A DNA stretch of 59,340 nt, taken from the NCBI RefSeq assembly GCF_000878135.1, contig NZ_JXQZ01000018.1:1-59340 (forward strand), given 5' to 3'. This stretch comes from Frigoribacterium sp. MEB024 (GTDB lineage Bacteria; Actinomycetota; Actinomycetes; Actinomycetales; Microbacteriaceae). The notes beneath the pieces were generated by a model, which was given only the letters and a program-made list of their open reading frames with translations, made no database searches and was not told the DNA's origin. Below are positions 34,739-43,735 of this stretch, piece after piece. The translations under genes were made by a program, and so were the position numbers. The number at the start of each line of letters is the position of its first letter. Positions within the stretch are counted from its first letter, which is position 1.

Positions 34739-35926
34739 CTAGTCGTCGCGGTCGCCCTTCGAACGGTCGCCCTTCGAGTGCCCGCCGTCGGCGCGCTCGT
34801 CCTTCTTCCGGTCGGACTCGGACGCCTCGGAGCCGCCCTCGCCGTCCGGCTCGGGCACCTCGTCGCCGTTCCGCTCGATCGTCGCGGCGGCGGCCTGACG
34901 CAGTCGCATCCCGGCGAGTTCGTCCTTGGCGAGGGCCGCGGCCTTCTTCTCGCTCTGGGCGGTGTCGCGGGGCGGCAGCAGGATGTCGCGCTCGGCCCGG
35001 AGGCCGGCCTGCAACTCGCGGCCACGCTCGAGCTCGGCGTCGAACTCGGCCCCGAAGAGCAGGGCGTTGTTCGTGATCCAGAGCCACAGCAGGAAGACGA
35101 TGACCGCACCGAGCGAGCCGTACGTCTTGTTGTAGTTCGAGAAGTTCGCGATGTAGAAGGCGAACCCCACGGACGCGACCAACCAGATGACGAGCGCCAC
35201 GAGCGACCCGAGGCTCATCCACTTGAACTTCGGCTGCTTGACGTTCGGGGCCCAGTAGTAGAGCACCGCGACGATCACGACGGCGATGATCGCGAGGATC
35301 GGCAGCTTCGCGATGTCCCAGACGAACACCGCGGTGCTGCCCAGTCCGACGAGGTCGCCGACCGTCTCGGCCACGGGACCGCTGATGACCAGGATGAGCG
35401 CCGCGACGACGATGAGCACGACCGTGAACGCCGTGACGCCGAGCATGGTCGGGCGGAGCTTCCAGATCGGACGCCCCTCGTCGATGCCGTAGACGCGGTT
35501 CATGGCCCGACCGAAGGCACCCACGTAACCGGAGGCCGACCAGAGGGCACCCAGCACACCGACGATCAGAGCGACCCCGGCGGCCGGCGAACCGGTGAGC
35601 TGCATGATCGGGTCCCGCAGCAGGTCGGCGACCTGCGGCGAGCCGAACTGCGAGACGAGGTCGAGCAGCGTCTTGGCGGTCGAGTCCGCCTGCCCCACGA
35701 CTCCGAGCAGCGACACGATCGCCAGCAACGCCGGGAAGATCGCCAGCACCGCGTAGTACGTGAGCGCGGCGGCGAGGTCGGTGCACTGGTCACGCGTGAA
35801 CTCGCGCTGGGTCTTGCCCAGCACGTACCCCCACGAGGGCTTGGAGACGTCCGTCAGGTCTTGCGGCTTGCGCGAGTCGTCCTCGTCGGGTGACTGCTGC
35901 TCGCGCTCGGTGCTCTTCTGGGCCAC
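34739..35926 (-). CDS. YihY/BrkB-family inner membrane protein
   Basis: 395 aa with about six membrane segments. The family phrase LAAALTYYAVLAIFPALLAIVSLLG is near residue 50, with GALWSASGYVGAFGRAMNRVYG and YGSLGAVIVFLLWLWITNNALLFGAEFD further on. A charged, Lys/Asp-rich cytoplasmic tail of about 90 residues ends in KGDRSKGDRDD. Despite the old name ribonuclease BN, the family is a transport-like membrane protein of unknown function. GTG 35926 lies 3 bases after the stop of the DUF3618 gene. Confidence 0.87.
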   Translation of the reverse strand: MAQKSTEREQQSPDEDDSRKPQDLTDVSKPSWGYVLGKTQREFTRDQCTDLAAALTYYAVLAIFPALLAIVSLLGVVGQADSTAKTLLDLVSQFGSPQVADLLRDPIMQLTGSPAAGVALIVGVLGALWSASGYVGAFGRAMNRVYGIDEGRPIWKLRPTMLGVTAFTVVLIVVAALILVISGPVAETVGDLVGLGSTAVFVWDIAKLPILAIIAVVIVAVLYYWAPNVKQPKFKWMSLGSLVALVIWLVASVGFAFYIANFSNYNKTYGSLGAVIVFLLWLWITNNALLFGAEFDAELERGRELQAGLRAERDILLPPRDTAQSEKKAAALAKDELAGMRLRQAAAATIERNGDEVPEPDGEGGSEASESDRKKDERADGGHSKGDRSKGDRDD

Positions 35927-35929
35927 GGG

Positions 35930-36346
35930 TCAGCGCCTGATCGTCTTGACGATGCCGGCGACGAGCGCCACGACGCCGACGGTGCCGGCCGCGGCGGCCG
36001 CCATGACGGGCTTCGGGTCGCTGTCGAGGCGCCGTTTGACGCTCGCCTTCAGCCGACGGGCGTGGGCGGGGACGCTCAGCTTGTCCTCGATGGCGTCGAG
36101 CGTGGCCGCGAACTCTTCACGGGTGCGGGCGAGGTCGAGCTCGATCTCGGGGATGCTCGCACCGGGGCGGGGCCCGGTGGCGTTCTCGGCATCCTTGTCG
36201 GGCGACGTGCTGCCGTGGGCATCGGCGCGCTCCTCGGCCGCACGGGCCTCGGCGAGCTCGGCACGGGGGTCGGGCTCGTCGCCCTTGCCGCGCTTCGCCG
36301 TGCCGTGTGCGTCGTGATCGCTCGCGTCAGTGCTTCTCGGAGTCAT
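35930..36346 (-). CDS. DUF3618 membrane-anchored protein
   Basis: 138 aa. A charged, disordered N-terminal 65 residues precede the DUF3618 phrase IELDLARTREEFAATLDAIEDKL, then a single membrane segment AAAAGTVGVVALVAGIV ending in KTIRR. Function unknown; in actinobacteria it sits with holin-X type and YihY genes. Its ATG lies inside the end of the preceding gene (20-base overlap). Confidence 0.83.
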   Translation of the reverse strand: MTPRSTDASDHDAHGTAKRGKGDEPDPRAELAEARAAEERADAHGSTSPDKDAENATGPRPGASIPEIELDLARTREEFAATLDAIEDKLSVPAHARRLKASVKRRLDSDPKPVMAAAAAGTVGVVALVAGIVKTIRR

Positions 36347-36755
36347 AGCTGCCCTGCCCTTTCAATGCGCTGACGTCGGCCTTCACGCTGGCGACGGCCT
36401 TCTCCGGGGTCGGCGGCACGCCCTTCTTGAGGGCCTTGATGCCGAGCAGTGCCAGCACGGCCGTGATGACGAGCAGGACGGCAGCGACGATGAGCGCCGC
36501 GAGCCAGGGAGCGACGACCGTCGCCAGCCCCAACACAACGGCCGTGATGAGCACGGCGAGCAGGAAGAAGCCGAACAGGGCGGCGCCGACCAACAAGCCG
36601 ACACCCACCCCGGCCTCTTTGGCCTTGGTGGCGAGCTCGGTCTTGGCCAGCGCGATCTCGCCGCGGATCAGCCGCGAGATCAGCTCGGGCAGGCTGCCGA
36701 TCAGCGAGCCGAGCGAACGTTTGGTGCTCTGTTCGGGTGCCTTCAGGTCACTCAC
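36327..36755 (-). CDS. Holin-X (phage holin superfamily III) type membrane protein
   Basis: 142 aa. An amphipathic lead with LPELISRLIRGEIALAKTEL, the family signature, is followed by two membrane segments at about 50-72 and 80-103 and a Lys-rich end. Despite the family name there are no phage genes nearby. It is a chromosomal envelope protein, and its GTG overlaps the end of the YtxH-like gene by 8 bases. Confidence 0.83.
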   Translation of the reverse strand: MSDLKAPEQSTKRSLGSLIGSLPELISRLIRGEIALAKTELATKAKEAGVGVGLLVGAALFGFFLLAVLITAVVLGLATVVAPWLAALIVAAVLLVITAVLALLGIKALKKGVPPTPEKAVASVKADVSALKGQGSYDSEKH

Positions 36756-37158
36756 CGACCGTCACCCCCGGCAGCTTGTCGTCGTCGGGGCTGGTGCCCG
36801 CGGTCTGCTTCTTGACGTCGTCGGCCTTCTCGTTCACCTTGTCGGCGGCCTTGTGCGCCGCCTCGGTCGCCTTGGCGGCGGCCTTGTCGGTGGCGTCCGA
36901 GCCCTTGCCCGACACGGACTTCGCCTTGGAGCCGACCGCGTGGGCGGCGTCGTTCGCGACGTCCTGCGCCTTCTTGGCGACGATCGGAGCGTTCTCCTTC
37001 ACGAAGCCCTCGGCCTGCTGGACGCCCTTCTGGACGGTCGGGTTCTCCCACAGGCTCTCGGCCTGGTCCTTGATCTTGACGTACGCGCCGCGACCCGCGC
37101 GGGCTCCGAGGACGTATCCGACGGCCGCTCCTGCGACGAAGAGGATCTTGCCTTTCAT
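36748..37158 (-). CDS. YtxH-like protein with LEA-like helical tail
   Basis: 136 aa. A short N-terminal membrane helix (GKILFVAGAAVGYVLGARAG) carries the YtxH-type glycine pattern. The rest is a hydrophilic Ala/Lys/Asp helix (DATDKAAAKATEAAHKAADK), as in stress-related LEA-like proteins. ATG 37158 has AAGGAG 6 bases upstream; the open frame beyond is out. First gene of the four-gene cluster, which suggests an envelope-stress role. Confidence 0.75.
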   Translation of the reverse strand: MKGKILFVAGAAVGYVLGARAGRGAYVKIKDQAESLWENPTVQKGVQQAEGFVKENAPIVAKKAQDVANDAAHAVGSKAKSVSGKGSDATDKAAAKATEAAHKAADKVNEKADDVKKQTAGTSPDDDKLPGVTVGE

Positions 37159-37294
37159 GGGTGCTCCTTGGCTCGTGGTGGCAGGTAGGCCTTCCACGCT
37201 GGCACGACCCGGCGCACGCGGCCCAGATTGGCCGGGCATCCGTGGACGACGCCGTCCGTCGGCATGCGGGGGACGAGCCACCCCGGCGCCGCGG

Positions 37295-38683
37295 TCAGGA
37301 GGCGCGGGTCGCCACCAGCGGGACGCGCACCTCGAGCGCGTCGCTGCGCACCGTGGCGACCGCCAGCCGCACGAGTCGCACCGTGCACCAGCAGAACAAC
37401 ACCACGAGCAGGGCGTTGCGGGCGCCCAGGACGAGCACGGCCACCGGGTCGAGCTCGATCAGGGATCGGTAGAGGATCGGGAAGACCAGCGTCGTGAGCC
37501 CCGAGGCCCAGGCGGTCAACACGGCCGGCGTCCGGAACGCCTCGGGGCGCGAGGCGTACCCGACGGCCACGATCGGCACGATCCAGAGCAGGTACTGCGG
37601 CGAGCCCACCTTGTTGAAGACGACGAAGGCGAGGGTGAGGGTCAGGGCGCCGAGCAGCACCGTGCCGAACTCGTCGTCGCGGCCACGAGCCGGGACGACG
37701 GCCGCGGCGCCGGCGGACGCTGCCGACCCGCGCCTCCGGAGCCCTCCCCGTCGGGGCAGGCCGAAGCTGGCCACGGCCAGGACACCCGCCAGCAGCACGA
37801 GGACGGCGAGCATGACCTGGGTGCTGTCGTTGATCATCCAGGTGTCGCCTGGGCCCATCACCTCGCGGGTGGCGAGGGCGACGTTCTGGTACACCGAAGC
37901 GCCGGGGACGCGCAGCATGGCCATCCAGAGCCAGGGCGTCGAGAGCGTCGCCTCGAGTTGCAGGGCCCGCCCCGACTGCATCGTGACGAAGCTCGTGATG
38001 TCGTCGGCCCCCCGGCCGAGCAACACGCACGACACGACGACCATGGTGACGAGCACTCCCCCGCGCAGCACGACCGCCCGGTGACGCGACCCGACGACGA
38101 CCGCCGCGATGACGGCGGCGGGCCAGACCTTGATCCACGTGGCCGCCGCCAGCAGCAGCCCGGCCACCCGCGGACGCGTCGAGAGCAGCATCAGGGCGGC
38201 GACGACCAACGGCGCGCTGAACCCCTCGAGCCGCAGGAACGCGACGGGGCTGAGCACGAGCGTCACGAGCAGCCACCACCAGGCGGCCCGGTTGTCGACC
38301 GTGCGTCGGCCGCGGTCGGTCAACAGCCAGAGCGCGGCGGCGTCGAGCGCGGTCAGCAGGGCCAGCCAGACGAACTGGTAGTGCTGTTCACCGAAGACGT
38401 TCGGCAGCACGATCGGCACGAGGGCCCCGGCCGGGTAGACCCACGAGAAGTCGAGGACGGGCCAGACCCCCTCGCTCAGGGCCCCCGTCGCCCAGAGGCG
38501 GTAGAGCGGCAGGTCGCCGGTGACCCCGCCGCCGATCATCAGCGGCGTGAGCGCGAGGAACACGGCGGCGTGCACGGCGACGAAACCGTAGAGCAGGCCG
38601 CGCGGATGGGCCTGCACGCGCGACCAGGTGCGGCGCAGTCGCGTGGGGAGGGGCGCAGGCGCGACGGCGCTCGAGGTGGTCAC
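37295..38683 (-). CDS. GT87-type polyprenol-phosphate-mannose-dependent mannosyltransferase (DUF2029)
   Basis: 462 aa with about ten membrane segments. The first external loop has GVTGDLPLYRLWA, where a conserved acidic residue and Tyr sit in this GT-C family, and VYPAGALVPIVLPN follows. It should add a mannose outside the membrane to a lipoglycan or protein. A linker LRRRGSAASAG contains the dispersed 9-mer, and another copy makes the last codons R-A-S-stop. GTG 38683 is set by TACATT (38695-38690) 6 bases upstream, so leaderless. Confidence 0.75.
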   Translation of the reverse strand: MTTSSAVAPAPLPTRLRRTWSRVQAHPRGLLYGFVAVHAAVFLALTPLMIGGGVTGDLPLYRLWATGALSEGVWPVLDFSWVYPAGALVPIVLPNVFGEQHYQFVWLALLTALDAAALWLLTDRGRRTVDNRAAWWWLLVTLVLSPVAFLRLEGFSAPLVVAALMLLSTRPRVAGLLLAAATWIKVWPAAVIAAVVVGSRHRAVVLRGGVLVTMVVVSCVLLGRGADDITSFVTMQSGRALQLEATLSTPWLWMAMLRVPGASVYQNVALATREVMGPGDTWMINDSTQVMLAVLVLLAGVLAVASFGLPRRGGLRRRGSAASAGAAAVVPARGRDDEFGTVLLGALTLTLAFVVFNKVGSPQYLLWIVPIVAVGYASRPEAFRTPAVLTAWASGLTTLVFPILYRSLIELDPVAVLVLGARNALLVVLFCWCTVRLVRLAVATVRSDALEVRVPLVATRAS

Positions 38684-38689
38684 GCCTCG

Positions 38690-38779
38690 AATGTAAGGCC
38701 GCGGCCTTGCCGTTGTCTTTCCGGCAGGTGAATCCATCGGAAGATCCCTCTCGAGGCGGAGGTCCGACCGGTGTACGGT
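38690..38779. promoter_or_regulatory. Divergent leaderless promoters, GT87 and MarR genes
   Basis: TACATT on the minus strand (38695-38690) and TACGGT on the plus strand (38774-38779) lie 6 and 7 bases before the respective start codons. The 78 bases between hold no further obvious palindrome. Confidence 0.55.
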
Positions 38780-38786
38780 GCCGTCC

Positions 38787-39320
38787 ATGGACCGACGACG
38801 TTCCGCAGACGGAGGCGAGGTCACTCCGCCGACCGACGACACGCACGCACCTCACGACCTCGGCAGCGTCGACGACGACCTGGCCGTCGACCGGGGGCGC
38901 CCGATCGGCTTCTGGCTGAGACTCGTGGACGGGCTGATCGACCGGCGCTTCGAGGAGGTCCTCGACGAACACGGGGTCACTCGCCGTCAATGGCAACTGC
39001 TGAACCTGCTCGAGCGGGGCCCGGCCACCCGCACCACCCTCGACGGGGCCGTCGCGCCCTTCCTCGACCCGGCCACGGGCGAGTCGAGTTCGGACCACCT
39101 CGCCGAGCTGGTCGAGAGCGGCTGGGTGAGCCTCGCGACCGACGGGGTCGGTGACGGTCGCTACGCCCTCACCGAGCGCGGGAGCCTCGCGCACCGCAAG
39201 CTCGTCGACGTCGTCGACGGCATCCGCGACGAGACGGTCCGGGGGGCCGAGCCGGGCGCCCACGCGACCACGGTGCGGTTCCTCCGCACGGCCGCGCTCA
39301 ACCTCGGCTGGCGTCCCTGA
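38787..39320 (+). CDS. MarR-like winged-helix regulator
   Basis: 177 aa. An acidic lead of about 35 residues, then FWLRLVDGLIDRRFEEVLDEHGVTRRQWQLLNLLERG and a winged-helix region with LAELVESGWVSLATDGVGDGRYALTERG, the MarR wing. Start ATG 38787 is 7 bases after TACGGT. Target unknown; the divergent GT87 gene or the carotenoid cluster downstream on the opposite strand are candidates. Confidence 0.78.
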   Translation: MDRRRSADGGEVTPPTDDTHAPHDLGSVDDDLAVDRGRPIGFWLRLVDGLIDRRFEEVLDEHGVTRRQWQLLNLLERGPATRTTLDGAVAPFLDPATGESSSDHLAELVESGWVSLATDGVGDGRYALTERGSLAHRKLVDVVDGIRDETVRGAEPGAHATTVRFLRTAALNLGWRP

Positions 39321-39386
39321 TCGCCCGGCCCGCCCGACCCGCCCGACCCGGCGGGCCGAGGGCCGACGAGCGCAGGAGGCGCGGCG

Positions 39387-40370
39387 TCAGTTCCGCAGGA
39401 AGACCCACCAGATCATCAGCATCGTCACGACGAACCCGCTGACGAAGTTGAGGGCCAGGAAGCGCCGCCACCCACGGTTGACCTCTTCGGCCCGGTCGTC
39501 GGTCACGTTCCACCACGGGGCGCAGCTCATCGCGTAGGGCAGGGTGAGCAGGGCCGCCAGCGGGCCGGGCCAATCGGTGAAGGTCAGCAGCACGCCGGCC
39601 AGCAGGTAGGCCACCACCGAGAGACGCACCGTCGAGCGAGCCCCGATCTCGGTCGCGATCGACGAGATGCCGCCCTCGCGGTCGGCCAGCACGTCCTGCA
39701 CGGCACCGAACGCGTGACTCGCGACGCCCCAGAGGAAGAACGCCCCGAGCAGCGCCCACAGCTGGGGCGTGAACGTGGCCCCGGCCAGCACGAGACCGTA
39801 GACGGCGGGGCTGACGAAGTGCGTGCTCGAGGTGATCGAGTCGACGAAGGGGCGCTCCTTGAAGCGCAGGCCGGGGGCCGAGTAGGCGATCACCGCGAAG
39901 ACGCTGACGGCCAGCACGAGCCAGCTCAGCGGACTGCCGACCGCCACGAGGAACACCAGGAACGGGACGTTCGTGATCACCGCCGCGCGCAACGTCGTGC
40001 GGTGCAGGCTGCGATCGAGCAGCGCGCCCTCGACTCCGCCCTTGCGCGGGTTGTGCAGGTCGCTCTCGTAGTCGAAGACGTCGTTGATGCCGTACATCGC
40101 GAGGTTGTAGGGGATCAAGAAGTAGAGCGCGCCGACGATCAGTACGAGCCAGTTCACCGGGCCCAGCACGTTCTCGGCCGTGAGGAAGATGACGGCCTCC
40201 GTGCCGGCCGGCGTCACGTCGACCTGGGACAGCGGCTGGTACGAGCCCAGGTACCCGGTCGTCGTCGGCGCGAGCAGCGACGTCAGCACGTACGCCGCCG
40301 CGAACGGGAACGCCGTGTTGATCCAGCTCAGGGGCCGGGACGAGACGAACAGGGCCTTGAGCGTGTTCAC
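39387..40370 (-). CDS. crtEb: Lycopene elongase / UbiA-family prenyltransferase
   Basis: 327 aa with about eight membrane segments. The prenyl-diphosphate site reads NLAMYGINDVFDYESD, and HAFGAVQDVLADREGGISSIAT is the second Asp-rich site. The family includes CrtEb/LbtBC-type enzymes that add C5 units to lycopene. Position after the cyclase subunits makes this role strong: it would give a C50 flavuxanthin-type intermediate. GTG 40370 overlaps the crtYf stop (GTGA), and AAGGAGG 7 bases before it belongs to a copy of the dispersed 9-mer. The end of the gene leads to another copy at 39375. Confidence 0.87.
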   Translation of the reverse strand: MNTLKALFVSSRPLSWINTAFPFAAAYVLTSLLAPTTTGYLGSYQPLSQVDVTPAGTEAVIFLTAENVLGPVNWLVLIVGALYFLIPYNLAMYGINDVFDYESDLHNPRKGGVEGALLDRSLHRTTLRAAVITNVPFLVFLVAVGSPLSWLVLAVSVFAVIAYSAPGLRFKERPFVDSITSSTHFVSPAVYGLVLAGATFTPQLWALLGAFFLWGVASHAFGAVQDVLADREGGISSIATEIGARSTVRLSVVAYLLAGVLLTFTDWPGPLAALLTLPYAMSCAPWWNVTDDRAEEVNRGWRRFLALNFVSGFVVTMLMIWWVFLRN

Positions 40371-40783
40371 GAGCGCGCCTCCTTCACGGTCGTCGATCCG
40401 CCGGCCGCCGGCGCCGCGGGAGCGCGGGGCGTCTTGGGGCCGCCGAGCAGCACCCACACCGAGGGCAGCAGGACCAGCGCCGCGACCGCGTAGGCGAAGT
40501 CCTCGAGCGGGGCGATGCCCACGAAGACGCCGCTGATGCGGGCGGCGTCGTAGCCGACCAGTCCGATGCCGATCATGACGTTGTCGAACACGGCGGTCAT
40601 CACGAGCAGCACGCCCGTCGCGAGGCCCGCCCCCAGCAGCCGTTCGCGTCGCCGCCGCGACGTCTCGGCCGGGGACGAGGAGGCGCGCGCGGCCCGGCCA
40701 CGCACCCCTGCGGCCACCAGCGCCAGCACCCCGAGCACCGCGACGATCGACAGGAACACCGCGTTGACGGCCCAGTAGGTCAC
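40367..40783 (-). CDS. crtYf: Lycopene cyclase subunit CrtYf type
   Basis: 138 aa, three to four membrane helices. The phrase VFDNVMIGIGLVGYDAARISGVFVGIAPLEDFAYAV carries the conserved PLEDF of heterodimeric cyclases. A loop RGRAARASSSPAETSRRRR, encoded over the dispersed 9-mer, links two helices. Works with CrtYe to close the epsilon or gamma rings of the C50 carotenoid. GTG 40783 overlaps the crtYe stop. Confidence 0.85.
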   Translation of the reverse strand: MTYWAVNAVFLSIVAVLGVLALVAAGVRGRAARASSSPAETSRRRRERLLGAGLATGVLLVMTAVFDNVMIGIGLVGYDAARISGVFVGIAPLEDFAYAVAALVLLPSVWVLLGGPKTPRAPAAPAAGGSTTVKEARS

Positions 40784-41154
40784 GACGCCACGCCGTCCGC
40801 CCGGCGACCGGCCCGCGCGTGGCTCTCGTCGCGCCGGTCGAGGACGACCGCCGCCGCCATCCGGGCTCCGGCCAGGAGGTTCATCGTCAGGTAGCAGAGC
40901 AGCGCCAGGAAGAAGAGCTCTTCGAGCGGCAGCTCGGTCGCCACCAGGACGCCGGTCATGAACGAGGTCTCGCCCCGGAAGAAGATGCCGAGGTCGATGC
41001 CCACGACGTCCCAGATCAGGAAGAACACGACGCCGACCAGCAGCGTCACCGCGGCCCGGGGCACGTCGCGCCAGAAGAACAGGTGGAACCTGCGGTCGAG
41101 CATCACCATTCCGAACAGCGAGACGAGCAACGCCGCGAGGTAGACGAACCCCAT
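40780..41154 (-). CDS. crtYe: Lycopene cyclase subunit CrtYe type
   Basis: 124 aa, three membrane helices. The motif VATELPLEELFFLALLCYLTMN has the PLEE signature of the partner subunit. Start ATG 41154 overlaps the crtI stop (ATGA); no frame upstream is needed. The charged tail is RRDESHARAGRRADGVAS. Confidence 0.87.
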   Translation of the reverse strand: MGFVYLAALLVSLFGMVMLDRRFHLFFWRDVPRAAVTLLVGVVFFLIWDVVGIDLGIFFRGETSFMTGVLVATELPLEELFFLALLCYLTMNLLAGARMAAAVVLDRRDESHARAGRRADGVAS

Positions 41155-42857
41155 CAGCCGGCGGCGGGCTCGGGGAGCGGCTCGGTGCTGGTGTCGCCGC
41201 GCAGGTTCTTGAGCAGGACCTCGGCGCTGATCAGGCACATCGGCAGGCCGATGCCGGGGCGGACCGACCCGCCGGCGTAGAACAGCGAGTCGACGCGGGT
41301 CGAGACGTTGCCGGTGCGGAACAGGGCGCTCTGGGCGAGCGTGTGCGCGGGACCGAGCATGCTGCCGCTCCAGGCGTTGACGTCGTCGACGAAGTCCCGC
41401 GGTCCGCGGGTGCGTCGGACCACGACGCGGTCGGCGAGGTCGGGCACGTGCGCCCACTCGGCGATCTGGGCGATGACGCCGTCGGCGAGCCGCTCGATCA
41501 TCGGGTCGCCGTCACCGTCGACGTCGCCGGAGCCGAGCGCAGGGTCGGCGGGCAGCGGCACCAGGACGAAGAGGTTCGTGTGACCGGCGGGCGCCGTCGA
41601 CGGGTCGACCGTGCTCGGTTTGCAGACGTACAGCGACGGCGGGTCGGGGATGCGCTTGTCGGCACCGAAGATCCGCTCGAAGTTCTCGTGCCAGTCCCGG
41701 GCGAAGAGCAGCGTGTGGTGCTCGAGCTCGGGGATCTCGCCCTCGACGCCCAGGTAGAGCAGCAGGGCGCTCGGCCCGGGGTTCTTCTTCGCCCAGTACG
41801 ACGAGTCGTAGGTGCGCAGCTCGCGCGGCAACAGCTGCGTCTCGGTGTGGTGCAGGTCGGCCGCGCTGACGACGAGGTCGGCGTCGACGCGGTGCGTCTC
41901 GCCCTCGGCGTCGGTCCAGTCGACCCCGGTCGCCTCGGCGGTCGCCTTCGAGCCGCGCGGCAGGGCAGCGCCCTCGGCTGCGAGCGGCTGCGTGACGATC
42001 TGCGTCACGGCCGCGCCGGTCACGACGGTCACCCCGGCCTCGACGGCCACGTCGCGGATCGCCTCGATCACCGAGATCAGGCCGCCCTGCGGGTACAGGA
42101 CGCCGTCGTCGAGGTCGAGCGTGCTCATCAGGTGGTACATGCTCGGGGTGTCGAACGGCGACGAACCGAGGAAGACCGCGGGGTACCCCAGGATCTGTCG
42201 GAGGCGCGGGTCGGTCACCGTGCGGGAGGCGTACGAGTCGAGGCTCGTCAGCAGCAGCCGCGCCAGCTTCGGCAGGCGCACCAGCACGTCGCCGCGCAGC
42301 AGCGGCGTGAGGCTGCCGAAGCTCGTGTAGAGGAACCGCCGCTTGGCGATCTCGTAGGTGTCGCGGGCCGAGCGCAGGTACCGGCGCATGCGTTCGCCGC
42401 TGCCGGGCTCGACGCGCTCGAAGAGCTCGACGTTCTGGTCGAGCCCGCGGGGCACGTCGATCGGTGCGCTGGCCGCGGGGTCGTCGGGCGTCGGCTCGAA
42501 CAGCACGCGGTAGCCCGGGTCGAGTTCGACGAGGTCGAGGCGCTCGGCCGCCGACGTGCCCATCAGGCGGAAGAAGTGGTCGAAGACCTCGGGCATGAGG
42601 TACCAGCTCGGGCCGAGGTCGAAGCGGAAGCCCTCGTGGCTCCACGACCCGGCGCGGCCGCCGACCTCGTCGTTCTTCTCGAGCAGGGTGACCTCGTGGC
42701 CTTCGCGGGCCAGCAGCGCGGCCGAGGCCAGGCCGCTGATGCCACCACCGATCACGACGACGCGGCGGCCGTGGCGGGTGACGCTGAGGCCGTGCGACTC
42801 GTCGGGCGCACCGGTGCCGGCCCCCGTGGCCCCGCGGTCGACCGTGTCGCGGCTCAT
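41154..42857 (-). CDS. crtI: Phytoene desaturase
   Basis: 567 aa FAD-dependent desaturase. The dinucleotide fold [13 protein letters not shown] is at 33-45, the family phrase [21 protein letters not shown] follows, and [21 protein letters not shown] closes the FAD site at the C-terminus. Converts phytoene to lycopene. An insert of about 18 residues, [18 protein letters not shown], interrupts the middle domain. The start lies 3 bases inside the crtB stop (ATGA). Confidence 0.93.
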   Translation of the reverse strand: MSRDTVDRGATGAGTGAPDESHGLSVTRHGRRVVVIGGGISGLASAALLAREGHEVTLLEKNDEVGGRAGSWSHEGFRFDLGPSWYLMPEVFDHFFRLMGTSAAERLDLVELDPGYRVLFEPTPDDPAASAPIDVPRGLDQNVELFERVEPGSGERMRRYLRSARDTYEIAKRRFLYTSFGSLTPLLRGDVLVRLPKLARLLLTSLDSYASRTVTDPRLRQILGYPAVFLGSSPFDTPSMYHLMSTLDLDDGVLYPQGGLISVIEAIRDVAVEAGVTVVTGAAVTQIVTQPLAAEGAALPRGSKATAEATGVDWTDAEGETHRVDADLVVSAADLHHTETQLLPRELRTYDSSYWAKKNPGPSALLLYLGVEGEIPELEHHTLLFARDWHENFERIFGADKRIPDPPSLYVCKPSTVDPSTAPAGHTNLFVLVPLPADPALGSGDVDGDGDPMIERLADGVIAQIAEWAHVPDLADRVVVRRTRGPRDFVDDVNAWSGSMLGPAHTLAQSALFRTGNVSTRVDSLFYAGGSVRPGIGLPMCLISAEVLLKNLRGDTSTEPLPEPAAG

Positions 42858-43735
42858 GCGCGGGCCTCGGGCAGGCGCGTGACGCGACCGGCCGCGGCCC
42901 CCGCGGCGATGCGGACCTTGACCGGGTTCGGCACGCGCACGCGCGCCCGGACCAGGGAGGAGGCGGGGGTCGCCTCGAGACGCCGGTTCAGCTCGGCGAA
43001 CAGGCCGTGGGCCAGTGCCACCGCACGACGCGAGGACGTCGGCAGCACGGGGATGATCTCGCCGCTCACGCGGAGGTCGTCGTCGATGTCTCGCACCAGT
43101 CTCGTCTTGGTCTGCTCGTCGAACGTGGTCACGTCGACGCCGGGGAAGTAGCTGCGGCCGAGCTGCTCGAAGTCGGCTGCGAGGTCGCGCAGGAAGTTCA
43201 CCTTCTGGAAGGCCGCGCCCAGGCGGCGAGCCCCCTCTTCGAGCTCGGCGACCGTGCTCGACGGGAAGGAGTGCCCCTGCAGGAACGCCTTCAGGCACAT
43301 CAGGCCGACGACCTCGGCCGAGCCGTACACGTAGGCGTCGAACGAGGCCTGGTCGTGCTCGCGGGCGCTGAGGTCGGCCCGCATGGAGGCGAAGAAGGGA
43401 GCGGTGAGCTCGGCACCGAACCCGGTGGCGCGGGCGGTGCGGGCGAAGGCGTGCACGACCAGGTTGGGGCTGAATCCCTCGACCAGGGCCCGCTCGGTCT
43501 CGGCCTCGAAGCCATCGAGCAACCGGCCGGCCGCCTCGGCGCCCAGACCGGCCTCGGTCGCGGGGCCGTCGACGATCTCGTCCGCGACGCGCACGAGCGC
43601 GTACACGTTCTCGACGTGCTGCCGCACCTCGCCGCCCAGCAGGCGGGACGCCAGGCCGAAGGACGTCGAATAGCGGCGGATCACGCCTCCCGCGGTCGCG
43701 TCGGCCACGGAGTCGTACAGCGACAGGCCCGTCAT
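42854..43735 (-). CDS. crtB: Phytoene synthase
   Basis: 293 aa. The two Asp motifs are DEIVD in [14 protein letters not shown] and the [15 protein letters not shown] region near 190, with [11 protein letters not shown] between. Condenses two geranylgeranyl diphosphates. ATG 43735 overlaps the crtE stop (ATGA). Confidence 0.93.
   Translation of the reverse strand: MTGLSLYDSVADATAGGVIRRYSTSFGLASRLLGGEVRQHVENVYALVRVADEIVDGPATEAGLGAEAAGRLLDGFEAETERALVEGFSPNLVVHAFARTARATGFGAELTAPFFASMRADLSAREHDQASFDAYVYGSAEVVGLMCLKAFLQGHSFPSSTVAELEEGARRLGAAFQKVNFLRDLAADFEQLGRSYFPGVDVTTFDEQTKTRLVRDIDDDLRVSGEIIPVLPTSSRRAVALAHGLFAELNRRLEATPASSLVRARVRVPNPVKVRIAAGAAAGRVTRLPEARA

Noticed and set aside
34739-35926. Ribonuclease BN
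   Set aside because: Old name for YihY/BrkB proteins; the sequence is a polytopic membrane protein without nuclease motifs.
36327-36755. Prophage remnant suggested by the holin-family name
   Set aside because: No phage structural, integrase or lysis genes nearby, and the gene is embedded in a membrane-protein operon. The same holds for 50701-51108.
42200-42208. Nine-mer copy in crtI as part of the spreading element
   Set aside because: It encodes DPRLRQ, a conserved stretch of phytoene desaturases, so it is probably chance. The copy at 57542 in the EIIB motif RLRT is alike.
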